This document shows positions 1 to 6,906 of a stretch of 15,677 nt of DNA, piece after piece (position 1 is the stretch's first letter; each line of letters starts with the position of its first letter). This stretch comes from Candidatus Atribacteria bacterium (GTDB lineage: Bacteria; Atribacterota; Phoenicimicrobiia; Phoenicimicrobiales; Phoenicimicrobiaceae). The DNA is taken from NCBI GenBank assembly GCA_003513845.1, contig DOTB01000007.1, positions 1 through 15,677 on the forward strand, in the 5' to 3' direction. The notes below the pieces were generated by a model. It saw only the letters and a list, made by a program, of their open reading frames with translations. It was not told the origin of the DNA and made no database searches. The translations under genes were made by a program, and so were the position numbers.

Positions 1-1206
1 TTATGCCACCTTCTTTAACTCTTTTCTAACAATATAATCTCTATCTTCAGTTAACATTTTATAGATTACTTTAATCATTTGCCGGGCTAGACAGCGTAAG
101 GCATGATTATGGGTCTTCCCCTCCCTCCGTTTTTTTAGATAATAGGCCTTGCACTGGGGACTAAGACGGATACTACCTCCGGCCATAGTAATTAAAGTCT
201 GTTTACCTATTTTATTGGCTTTATACACCGCTTTAGCTCTAGTTATCTTCCCTGAATTATTATCCACACAGGCTACCCCACAGTAGATAGCCAACTGTGT
301 TTCGGAAGGGAAACGGTTAATATCTCCGATCTCTCCGATTAACCTGCTGGCCAGTTTGGTGGCCACCCCGGGAATAGTCTTTAAATGATTAACCTCTTTA
401 CTCTTTTCTCCTATTTTATCCAGGCTTTTATCTATATCCTTAATCTCTGCTTGTAGTTCTAATATACGTTTAGCATAAGATAAGATGATCGTTTTGTATA
501 TATCGGTTAGGTCAGGCATATACTCTATATTATTTAACCTTTTAAGTAGCAAAGGAGCTTGTATTTTTCCTATCCCTTTTATCTTCAGTAGAGATTTAAG
601 GGTAATCCTTTTGTATTTAGAAAAATCAGGGTGTTTGGCTAAAATAGCTATGATCTTTTTATTCTTCAGTTTACCCAATTTTAATATCTGGGGACATACT
701 TCCAGTAATTTTTTCCTTAATCTATTAGTAAGCCTTACCCTCTCATCAATGAGAGTCTGCTGGTGGCGGGAGAGGAGTTTCAGGCTTTCGGTTAGAGGAG
801 AGGGTTTCTCTATCTTGATGAATACCTTTTCCCTTTCATTATTTATATGGTCTTTTAATTTTAGCATCTTAGAGAGCATGAGAGAATCTCTTTCATCATC
901 TCTCCATTCACCGGCAAAGGCCTCCCTGAATCTTTTTAATTTGAAGTTATCTACATTGTAGAGGGTAAACCCTTGCTTAAGTAGTATCCGGTCAAGGGGG
1001 TTACTGTAGCCGTTCTTTCCCTCTAAGGCGAAGGATATCTTTCCTCCTTCTTGTTTTTCTATCTTTCTAAATAGCTTTATACTTTCTGCAAATTCATTAA
1101 GTTTATGATCTACCTTCTGGTTGTAAAGAAAATGGTCTTCCTCGTCTAAGATTATTATGTGGTGAGATTCACATCCGATATCGATTCCTCCGAATAGTCT
1201 TTTCAT
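1..1206 (-). CDS. IS110-family transposase (DEDD recombinase), complete ORF
   Basis: A 401-residue transposase of the IS110 family, which moves a circular element using a RuvC-like DEDD domain plus a C-terminal Transposase_20 domain with a catalytic serine. The N-terminal domain shows D9 (GGIDIG), E62 (ALEGKNG) and D104/D107 (DDERD), matching the DEDD tetrad. A helical middle region (about 140-270) is followed by the Transposase_20 core: LKTIPGVA at 275-282, a GEIGDINRF stretch, then LAIYCGVA with S318 in NSGK as the probable serine. Length is typical to slightly long for the family. The ATG is fixed by an AAGGAGGG ribosome binding site 8 nt upstream. The stop codon is at the window edge, so the gene is complete but the IS is not. 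By eye its coding sequence is richer in GC than the BREX genes, consistent with separate ancestry. It probably arrived independently of the defence genes. Confidence 0.95.
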   Translation of the reverse strand: MKRLFGGIDIGCESHHIIILDEEDHFLYNQKVDHKLNEFAESIKLFRKIEKQEGGKISFALEGKNGYSNPLDRILLKQGFTLYNVDNFKLKRFREAFAGEWRDDERDSLMLSKMLKLKDHINNEREKVFIKIEKPSPLTESLKLLSRHQQTLIDERVRLTNRLRKKLLEVCPQILKLGKLKNKKIIAILAKHPDFSKYKRITLKSLLKIKGIGKIQAPLLLKRLNNIEYMPDLTDIYKTIILSYAKRILELQAEIKDIDKSLDKIGEKSKEVNHLKTIPGVATKLASRLIGEIGDINRFPSETQLAIYCGVACVDNNSGKITRAKAVYKANKIGKQTLITMAGGSIRLSPQCKAYYLKKRREGKTHNHALRCLARQMIKVIYKMLTEDRDYIVRKELKKVA

Positions 1207-1214
1207 CTTTCTTC

Positions 1215-1220
1215 CCTCCT
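1215..1220 (-). promoter_or_regulatory. Ribosome binding site of the transposase
   Basis: The minus strand reads AGGAGG (within AAGGAGGG) 8 nt before the ATG at 1206, a near-consensus Shine-Dalgarno sequence. It decides the start and shows no need for frameshifting. Confidence 0.85.
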
Positions 1221-1308
1221 TATGGGTTTATGACCTTGCCTCTATCCGATATCCGGTCTATAATAGCCACTTTTTATAGGCATCTTCCCATTAGACTAGG
1301 GGTAGAGG

Positions 1309-1389
1309 CAGAGGAACATCCGGCAGTTCAGGTCGAGTCACAAAGATATTGTCTTTTGACAGACCCCGAAAGCCACAAATGTTCCTCTG
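1309..1389 (-). ncRNA. Candidate IS110 bridge RNA stem-loop
   Basis: On the minus strand, CAGAGGAACAT (1379-1389) pairs perfectly with ATGTTCCTCTG (1309-1319), an 11-bp stem enclosing 59 nt. Inside, TGTC-AAAA-GACA can form a small hairpin. The structure sits in the non-coding left end of an IS110 element about 100 bp upstream of the transposase, where IS110-group bridge RNAs (which guide donor and target choice through two internal loops) are encoded. The full RNA would be longer than this stem. The promoter, RNA ends and guide loops cannot be fixed from sequence alone. A short frame on the plus strand (1230-1427) overlaps but has no ribosome binding site or recognisable product. Confidence 0.45.
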
Positions 1390-1523
1390 TCCATATATTC
1401 TATTTTGGCATAAAGAAAGTTATTTGACTATCCCAACTTTTCAGATTATTCTATAGTTATAAAATACTTTTTTAATTATAGACCCCAGAATTTCTCAAAA
1501 AACTAATCCCTGCAATTGGACAA

Positions 1524-1580
1524 ACAGGGGGCGGTTCCCTGCTTCATTAGACCAAAATATTTGAAACAGAGAACCCCTGT
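1524..1580. repeat. REP-like GC-rich inverted repeat
   Basis: ACAGGGGGCGGTTC at 1524-1537 is an imperfect inverted partner of GAACCCCTGT at 1571-1580 (complement ACAGGGGTTC), with about 33 nt between arms. On the minus strand one arm reads GGGAACCGCCCCCTGT. This resembles the GAACCGTCCCC-TGT type of repetitive palindrome that I recall from Clostridia-like genomes, often linked to Y1 (REP-associated) transposases. It may be one degenerate copy of a family scattered in this genome. Confidence 0.4.
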
Positions 1581-1700
1581 ATCATTGCCTCAAGATGTAA
1601 TATAATATAGAGTACCTTCATATTTTATTCTAAGCGACCTTGCCATGTTGTTACCTTAATAAAGAATGATACTTTTATCAATAATAAAAATTTGACCCCT

Positions 1701-1736
1701 ATTGTACCCCTGTTGTACTATTGTACCCTATTGTAC
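1701..1736. repeat. Short irregular tandem repeat, four TTGTAC copies
   Basis: TTGTAC occurs at 1702-1707, 1713-1718, 1721-1726 and 1731-1736, with start-to-start spacing of 11, 8 and 10 nt, in contexts of the type CTATTGTACCC or CTATTGTACTATT. It is non-coding. It could be a degenerate microsatellite, part of a REP-like remnant, or a protein-binding array. No function is assigned. Confidence 0.55.
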
Positions 1737-1800
1737 TATTCATTAATGCTATAATTGTATAAAAGTTGACTTTTTACCCAATCTGCTGTCCCCTGTTTTA

Positions 1801-2544
1801 CTATCTTTTTACAAAAAAAGGCAATGTAATATCATTCAAACTTGGTGGTTCTGGTATTTCTACTTCTTCATATTCTAATTTAAAATATTTCTCGACAATC
1901 ACTTTAATGCAATCTGAAGTAAAATCTAAAAAACATTTTGTTACATCAATAATTTCCTGAAAAAAATCATTCATAGCTTTCGCCCAATCATCTGAATTAA
2001 TTTCTTCAAGAATAGATAAATTCAATAGATCATAGGCAATTGGATAAAAGCAATTACCAGATTCTTTTGCAAAATACATTTCAAATATTTCTGAATCAGG
2101 TGCATTGGAAAGTTGTTTTAGCATATTGTTTGAAGAATCATCTGAATAATGAAAAGTGTAAGTATTTCTAATATTTTTTATTAAGTTGTCTTTACCAAAA
2201 TACTCTTTTAAATTAGACAAACTTTCCTTTCCCTGGGAAGAGCTTTTTTTATTATATTGCTTAGAAAATGTTTTATTATTAAAGAAATTTTCACGTAGCA
2301 TATTCCATCCTTCATATAATTTTCCGGCTTGAATTCTCATAAAAAATATGCATTGGGAGCTAAGGCTTCTTCCTACAATTTCATTCTCAGCGACTTTATC
2401 CCTGGTATTACCAGCAATAACCATTAGTTTTTGCAAGATGTTTATATCATTATTAAAATTTGCAAGCTGGATAAATAATGCGCGCTCTTCTGGAGGAATA
2501 TATAATAACTCACTCTTTGATATCATTAATTTTCTTAATTTCAT
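1801..2544 (-). CDS. Uncharacterised helical protein with a HEPN-like R-N-x4-H motif, seventh gene of the BREX operon
   Basis: A 247-residue soluble, helix-rich protein with no signal peptide or membrane segment, and not a BREX core family. After a YIPPEER segment (about 15-21), two predicted helices (about 23-45 and 60-90, the latter with RIQAGKLYEGW) lead to a helix with IRNTYTFHY, where R126-N127 and H132 form R-N-x4-H. That pattern is the catalytic signature of HEPN-fold ribonucleases, common in abortive-infection and toxin-antitoxin systems. The C-terminal tail (about 228-245) is acidic then proline-rich, ending near LPFFVKR. The ATG has a ribosome binding site (AGAGGGA, 2549-2555). The gene starts 46 bp after the brxL stop with no terminator between, so co-transcription is likely. 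I do not recognise a named family. The HEPN call rests on one motif plus helical content, so a structural, non-catalytic HEPN or an unrelated helical protein remain possible. No antitoxin partner is evident beside it. Confidence 0.85.
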   Translation of the reverse strand: MKLRKLMISKSELLYIPPEERALFIQLANFNNDINILQKLMVIAGNTRDKVAENEIVGRSLSSQCIFFMRIQAGKLYEGWNMLRENFFNNKTFSKQYNKKSSSQGKESLSNLKEYFGKDNLIKNIRNTYTFHYSDDSSNNMLKQLSNAPDSEIFEMYFAKESGNCFYPIAYDLLNLSILEEINSDDWAKAMNDFFQEIIDVTKCFLDFTSDCIKVIVEKYFKLEYEEVEIPEPPSLNDITLPFFVKR

Positions 2545-2548
2545 AGCT

Positions 2549-2555
2549 TCCCTCT
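2549..2555 (-). promoter_or_regulatory. Ribosome binding site of the HEPN-like gene
   Basis: AGAGGGA on the minus strand, 4 nt before the ATG at 2544 (2545-2548). It supports this start and independent translation within the operon transcript. Confidence 0.65.
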
Positions 2556-2590
2556 ATTAGTTAAAGCTTTTTTAAAGCAAGTCTACAATA

Positions 2591-4642
2591 TTATTCACTC
2601 AATATGGCTTTTTGGATGATCATCTGGGTGTTTGAATAAAAGTTTACGTCAGTATTATTTAAAACTGAAGGTGGGACATTCTCCATTTCTTTTAAATTAT
2701 CCATGGGTGTCAAAATTAATTTTGCACCATTTTCAGAAAGCATAGCTACTTTATCAGAAAAATTGTCTACATGTGTAATAGCACCATTAATAGAAATATC
2801 ACCTAGAACAGAAATCCCTGGTTTTAAATGGCGTTTATGTATAGCAGATAACACGGCGGTATAGATAGCAGCACCGATTCCGCTACTCATCTCATTACCT
2901 AATAAATTACTTAATTGCATTGAAACATTGTAGTTTGATAATGAATGTTCTTGGCTTAATAATTTCTTCTCATTTGCTCTTATATATTGATAAACATTTT
3001 TAACATTATCCCTTATTTCAGTCTTGTTGGTACCTGATATATTCAGTTTTCCATTACCTAAAATGATATTAACTTCAATCCTGACCAGAGCCATACCTTC
3101 AGTTGATTGGGAAATTGTATAACATACACCTGGTGGTAAAGGTTGGTTTTCAATTAAACTGGAACCTCGTTCTTCGGGAACAGAAACAAAAACTTCTTCT
3201 CTGGTTTCTTTATCTATATAGGAAAAATTGGTATCCCAAAATTCCATTCCCCCAATTCGTTTTAACTGTTCTTTTACCCTTCTACGCATCTCAAGAGCAA
3301 TGATTAAATATTCTCTTAAATCATCTTTAGTAAAATTACCATCAGGATTAATTAATTTGATTAATCCTGAAACTGTTTTCTTAACTGACTTTGAATCTCT
3401 TTGTCTCAAATGAGTTCCTAATGCAAAATAATCTTCAATTACATCATAGTAATTATCCTTTCTCAAATGTGTTAACATTTCAGAAAAATAGTCCGTACTA
3501 AATCCAAAATTATTAGTAAAATTATTAGGAGAGAGTTTTTCTATATCCCACCCTGGAAGGTAAAAATGTATTCTATCTAGAAAGGCAGTATCATTTCTAA
3601 TATCTTCCGATAAAGGAATAAAAAGATGAGAAGTTTTTAATAATGTTTCAATCGATTGGTTAATATTACCATTAAATACAATTGATGCTCCCCCGGTCAT
3701 TTCACCCGTGCTCCCCCTTGAGAAAGATCCAGACTCCATATAATCTTTTAAAATTGGAATACCATCTTGATCCTTAAAATGAATACCAGCAACTTCATCA
3801 AATGCAACTGTATCCCAGTTACCAACCAAGCCAATCTTTTTTGTCGTATTATTAATAAAAAGCTGAGCCACTGACGCTTGCCCACCAGAAAGTAAAATTG
3901 CATAGGGAGTAATTTCTTTATACACATAACTTTTGCCCGTCATTCGAGGGCCTAATTCAATTAAGTTGAAATTTGGTTCTACCAGAGGAATCATACGTGA
4001 AATCAACAAAATTTTTGCTCTTTCATTAATTCCCTGGGAGGTAGGCTCAATTCCGATACTCCTGATTAAAACATCAATCCATTCTTTTTTGGAAAAATGT
4101 TTTCTTTTTTCCCTAAATTGAGAAAGGTCAAAAGTAGCCAATTGGATGGGTTTAATATCTCTGATGACAAAGGGATAAGATTTATTACCAATTTTCATTT
4201 CAGGATCATATTCAATATTTATGATTGCCCAGATGCCGCCGAGTAATAATTTCTCATGAGCAATAACTAAAGAATCTTTAATATTGGCATTTTTGATATT
4301 GCAATTCTGTAATCTAGCCCAATATCGATCCTTATTTACATCTAAAGTAACCTCAATTTTGTCTATGATAGTATATTTGCCTTTTTCCCTGATTTTAGAT
4401 TGAACTAAATTTCCCTCTTTAGGATTGATATAGTGGTCTGTTAAAATATTTTTAACATTAGCAATCCCTCTTTTGATTTGTTCTTCATCAAAGGTAGAAC
4501 AAGAATTCGCCAGTAAATATTCCAAAACAAAGACTGGAACGTTAGCCCCCAGTTTTAATTGTCTGACCAAATCTTTTTTTACTACAAATCCCCTAAAATT
4601 ATCAATCAATTTTTTATCAAGTGTATCCAAATTAATTTCCAT
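2591..4642 (-). CDS. brxL: BREX effector BrxL, AAA+ ATPase with Lon-like protease domain
   Basis: A 683-residue BrxL, the type 1 BREX AAA+/Lon-like protein. By family knowledge it assembles into DNA-binding rings and is needed for phage exclusion but not for methylation. The Walker A motif is GPRMTGKS with K237, and Walker B is AFDEVAG with D282/E283. An STGEMTGGASIVFNGN segment follows, then LDRIHFYLPGW. The C-terminal Lon-like domain has SSGIGAA with S586 and an FSDKVAML stretch with K631. This aligns with the Ser-Lys dyad of Lon, and the spacing from the conserved GDI or GEI glycine to the lysine is the same 17 residues, so the dyad looks retained. The frame is open to 4696, which would overlap pglZ by 52 bp. 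I chose the ATG at 4642 because the family-typical MEINLDTLDKK start follows it, it lies 2 bp after the pglZ stop, and GGGAGG precedes it. Confidence 0.95.
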   Translation of the reverse strand: MEINLDTLDKKLIDNFRGFVVKKDLVRQLKLGANVPVFVLEYLLANSCSTFDEEQIKRGIANVKNILTDHYINPKEGNLVQSKIREKGKYTIIDKIEVTLDVNKDRYWARLQNCNIKNANIKDSLVIAHEKLLLGGIWAIINIEYDPEMKIGNKSYPFVIRDIKPIQLATFDLSQFREKRKHFSKKEWIDVLIRSIGIEPTSQGINERAKILLISRMIPLVEPNFNLIELGPRMTGKSYVYKEITPYAILLSGGQASVAQLFINNTTKKIGLVGNWDTVAFDEVAGIHFKDQDGIPILKDYMESGSFSRGSTGEMTGGASIVFNGNINQSIETLLKTSHLFIPLSEDIRNDTAFLDRIHFYLPGWDIEKLSPNNFTNNFGFSTDYFSEMLTHLRKDNYYDVIEDYFALGTHLRQRDSKSVKKTVSGLIKLINPDGNFTKDDLREYLIIALEMRRRVKEQLKRIGGMEFWDTNFSYIDKETREEVFVSVPEERGSSLIENQPLPPGVCYTISQSTEGMALVRIEVNIILGNGKLNISGTNKTEIRDNVKNVYQYIRANEKKLLSQEHSLSNYNVSMQLSNLLGNEMSSGIGAAIYTAVLSAIHKRHLKPGISVLGDISINGAITHVDNFSDKVAMLSENGAKLILTPMDNLKEMENVPPSVLNNTDVNFYSNTQMIIQKAILSE

Positions 4643-4644
4643 TT

Positions 4645-6885
4645 TTATACTAAACCTCCCAGATCTCTCGCAACGTTTCTTTTTATAGTGCAACAATCCA
4701 GTCTTGCTTTGGTTTGCGAATCAAGCACTACAATTTCAAAGACATCATGATCTTTAAAATTGAATTCTCTTAAAATTTCCTCGCCTTCGTGAATATTAAT
4801 GACATCACTTTGCCCAAATTCCTGCTTATTTTTTACCATAACAATAATAATTTTTCTTTCTCTACTAAACATATCACTTTCAGATAATCCTGCCTTCAGC
4901 CTAACAGGGTAAACATCTCCAACTATGGATTGCAATTCCTCTTTATTGATTATCTCAACCTTCAGCGTGTTAATATCTCTTTGATGTTTTTCTATTTGTA
5001 AAACTGGAATAAGCAATTCCTGTGGGGTAATTCCTCCATGAGCAAATCCATAAGGCCCGGTGCTTTTAAAAGGATTTAGTGTTGTTGAAAAATAAACATA
5101 TTCATAATCCTTATAGAGTTTTTTAAATTCTAAAACATGCACAGGCATACTTTTCGCTTTTGACTTTGATAAACAATATCTTTCATACTTCTTGCCATTC
5201 TCAAGGTCAAAGCTAATTTTATCTGATTCGTCTAAAAGACCTGTTAAAACAAAACCATGGTCACTTACCAAAATCACCTTTTTGTAGCCACATTTAAATA
5301 AACAATTAATATTTTCCAAAAGACTCTTTATAATCATATCATAATACTTTAAGGCATTTTGTCCTTCTTTTTCAGAGATTTCATCCATGTCGCTCATATA
5401 AAATATTGAATAATCATTAACAGTATGGCTAATGGATAAGTTGTTTAAATCATGAAATTTAATCTCTTTCTTTATTTCTTCCTGCAGCGCTTCTTGTCTT
5501 TGCTGACGGTCATCATATACTTTATAAGATCCACTAAATAGTCGGCTCATATTATTATCTGTTATAGAGGGAAAATCCCCATAAACTGCATCCATGGTAA
5601 AAACATATTCACTTCTGAAATCATCTTTTATTTTCCGATAAATTTCTTGAGCTACCTCGTATGAAATAGCATCACCAACAATAATTGCCAGTGGTGGTTT
5701 ATTATCTGTCATTATTTTCTTAAGTAAACCAGTCTGGTTTTCTTGATACTGTTCTTTAAAATAGATAAACCATTTTTCTAAATAATCATGGGCTAAATTT
5801 CGGTAGTAGTCCTGAAATGGCTGAAGTATATCTCTTTCATTTAGAAAGAAAGTAAAAATATGGCGCATGGACTGATCAATTTTAGAAAATGAGTCTTTAT
5901 AGTATTTAGCCGCATCATCTAAATTTTGAATCCGGTTCAGCTCACTTAATTTGTAACCAAAAAGAACGACAATATCTTTCCAGTAACCTGTGCCAATCAT
6001 ATCAGTAATTGGTTGTTCAGCTCTGTTTTGTAAGGTCTCTATCTTTTCTACAATCCATTGTTTATTATCAAAGTTGTTTGTTAATTCTTTAAGCCATAAT
6101 TTATCAATCTGCATAAAAGGATGATCCATAGGAACAGACCAAATATTTAAATCTTCAGGCAGCTGGTACCCTTCCAAATATTGATATAATTTCTGTTCAT
6201 ATTTTTTAGAATCAATCCATTTTTTATAGATGTTATCCAAAAAAGTGATATGAGTATGGTTTTTATCAAGCAGGTTTGCAAAGATTGCAGCAGTAATTTC
6301 CTTGGCTACAGTAACTGGTGGCTTGTGTTTCAAAGAATAGGGAGTGAATTCTGACATAAAATCAATAAATAATCCTTGCACTTCTTTTTCGAATGATTTA
6401 AAATGTTTTTCAGGTTCAGCCAGGAATGCTAAAATATCTTCTTCAGTAAATACATTGCCTCTTGTTTTAATTCGATCCCAGAATTCTTTTCCTTTCCCAA
6501 CACTCAATTTACCTAATGCAATTATTTTTTCAGGAATTTCCTGTAAATCATAATTTATTTTTTCTTTTACCATCTGCCAGATAAAGCGATCCAGGCTCTT
6601 AATGATAAAATAATCTCCGGTTTCGGCATACTCGCGGATAAATTTCAATTTATCTAATGGTCTGTTAGTGATAATCAATACTTTTTCACCTGAATAATTT
6701 TTTTCAATTTCATATTTAGCGTTTAATTCTTCAATCTCGTCTGCAATATGAAAAATCTTACTTACTCTTACTGTTTTAAGAGTATAAAATAAAAAATCTG
6801 CTTTTCCGCTCTCATCAATAATAACCAGACGGTCAGTATTTTGAATCTTTTTTTCAATTTCTTCCAAAAACCATTTGTCTAACAT
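4645..6885 (-). CDS. pglZ: BREX phosphatase-like protein PglZ
   Basis: A 746-residue PglZ, an alkaline-phosphatase-superfamily protein that defines BREX loci and is required for both methylation and phage exclusion. The N-terminal half (1-390) is helical and poorly conserved. The metallo-hydrolase core begins at AIIVGDAIS with D405. T442 in the FPSITDNNM stretch is at the nucleophile position, followed by an FYMSDMDEIS segment, D542-H543 in VSDHGF, and H616 in AHGGIT. Together these match the metal-binding and nucleophile pattern of the fold, so the site looks intact. The C-terminal region (about 640-746) appears to be a beta-rich tail with no recognised motif. An AAAAGGG ribosome binding site lies 6 nt before the ATG. 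The gene starts 21 bp after pglX and ends 2 bp before brxL. The length is a little below the roughly 800 or more residues I recall for several type 1 PglZ proteins, with no sign of truncation. Confidence 0.95.
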   Translation of the reverse strand: MLDKWFLEEIEKKIQNTDRLVIIDESGKADFLFYTLKTVRVSKIFHIADEIEELNAKYEIEKNYSGEKVLIITNRPLDKLKFIREYAETGDYFIIKSLDRFIWQMVKEKINYDLQEIPEKIIALGKLSVGKGKEFWDRIKTRGNVFTEEDILAFLAEPEKHFKSFEKEVQGLFIDFMSEFTPYSLKHKPPVTVAKEITAAIFANLLDKNHTHITFLDNIYKKWIDSKKYEQKLYQYLEGYQLPEDLNIWSVPMDHPFMQIDKLWLKELTNNFDNKQWIVEKIETLQNRAEQPITDMIGTGYWKDIVVLFGYKLSELNRIQNLDDAAKYYKDSFSKIDQSMRHIFTFFLNERDILQPFQDYYRNLAHDYLEKWFIYFKEQYQENQTGLLKKIMTDNKPPLAIIVGDAISYEVAQEIYRKIKDDFRSEYVFTMDAVYGDFPSITDNNMSRLFSGSYKVYDDRQQRQEALQEEIKKEIKFHDLNNLSISHTVNDYSIFYMSDMDEISEKEGQNALKYYDMIIKSLLENINCLFKCGYKKVILVSDHGFVLTGLLDESDKISFDLENGKKYERYCLSKSKAKSMPVHVLEFKKLYKDYEYVYFSTTLNPFKSTGPYGFAHGGITPQELLIPVLQIEKHQRDINTLKVEIINKEELQSIVGDVYPVRLKAGLSESDMFSRERKIIIVMVKNKQEFGQSDVINIHEGEEILREFNFKDHDVFEIVVLDSQTKARLDCCTIKRNVARDLGGLV
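4655..4660 (-). promoter_or_regulatory. Ribosome binding site deciding the brxL start, inside the pglZ end
   Basis: GGGAGG on the minus strand lies in the last codons of pglZ (Gly-Gly) and 12 nt before the ATG at 4642. Spacing is somewhat long. It supports the start at 4642 over the ATG at 4696, and implies that ribosomes finishing pglZ restart on brxL. Confidence 0.6.
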
Positions 6886-6906
6886 ATAATGCCCTTTTCT
6901 TATATC

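Larger units (their letters stand above)
1..1480 (-). mobile_element. IS110-family insertion sequence, left end and transposase; right end outside window
   Basis: The transposase is preceded by about 270 bp with no convincing gene, the arrangement of IS110-group elements whose left end encodes a bridge RNA (IS1111-group elements carry it downstream instead). IS110 elements usually lack terminal inverted repeats and target duplications, so the boundary cannot be read directly. The value near 1480 is a guess from the change to AT-rich DNA and a GGGGTCT motif there. The other end lies before position 1. Confidence 0.6.
1428..1800. other. Intergenic region between IS110 left end and the BREX-linked gene; no gene seen
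   Basis: No open frame with a ribosome binding site or recognisable protein was found here. The region is AT-rich but punctuated by GC-rich repeats: CCCCTGT or its complement occurs four times (1524-1530, 1574-1580, 1707-1713, 1790-1796) and TTGTAC four times (1702-1736). No clear rho-independent terminator for the BREX operon is visible. The only palindrome just after the stop, AAAAGTTGACTTTT at 1761-1774, has a 2-nt loop and no GC in its outer stem, so it is not a credible one. Confidence 0.6.

Noticed and set aside
485..961. 158-residue plus-strand open frame
   Set aside because: It lies wholly antisense within the transposase gene, has serine- and leucine-rich composition typical of a shadow frame, and has no ribosome binding site.
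1230..1427. 65-residue plus-strand open frame in the IS110 left end
   Set aside because: No ribosome binding site, no recognisable protein, and it overlaps the candidate bridge RNA stem. Best treated as a chance frame in non-coding IS DNA.
1289..1552. CATTAGAC direct repeats (1289-1296 and 1545-1552) and GACCTTGCC repeats (1232-1240 and 1636-1644) as IS target duplications
   Set aside because: 8-9-mer matches in several hundred bp are near chance, the copies do not flank a unit, and IS110 elements normally make no target duplication.
1761..1774. AAAAGTTGACTTTT palindrome just after the HEPN-like gene as a terminator
   Set aside because: A 2-nt loop and an AT stem cannot make a stable hairpin, and no GC-rich stem precedes the T run.
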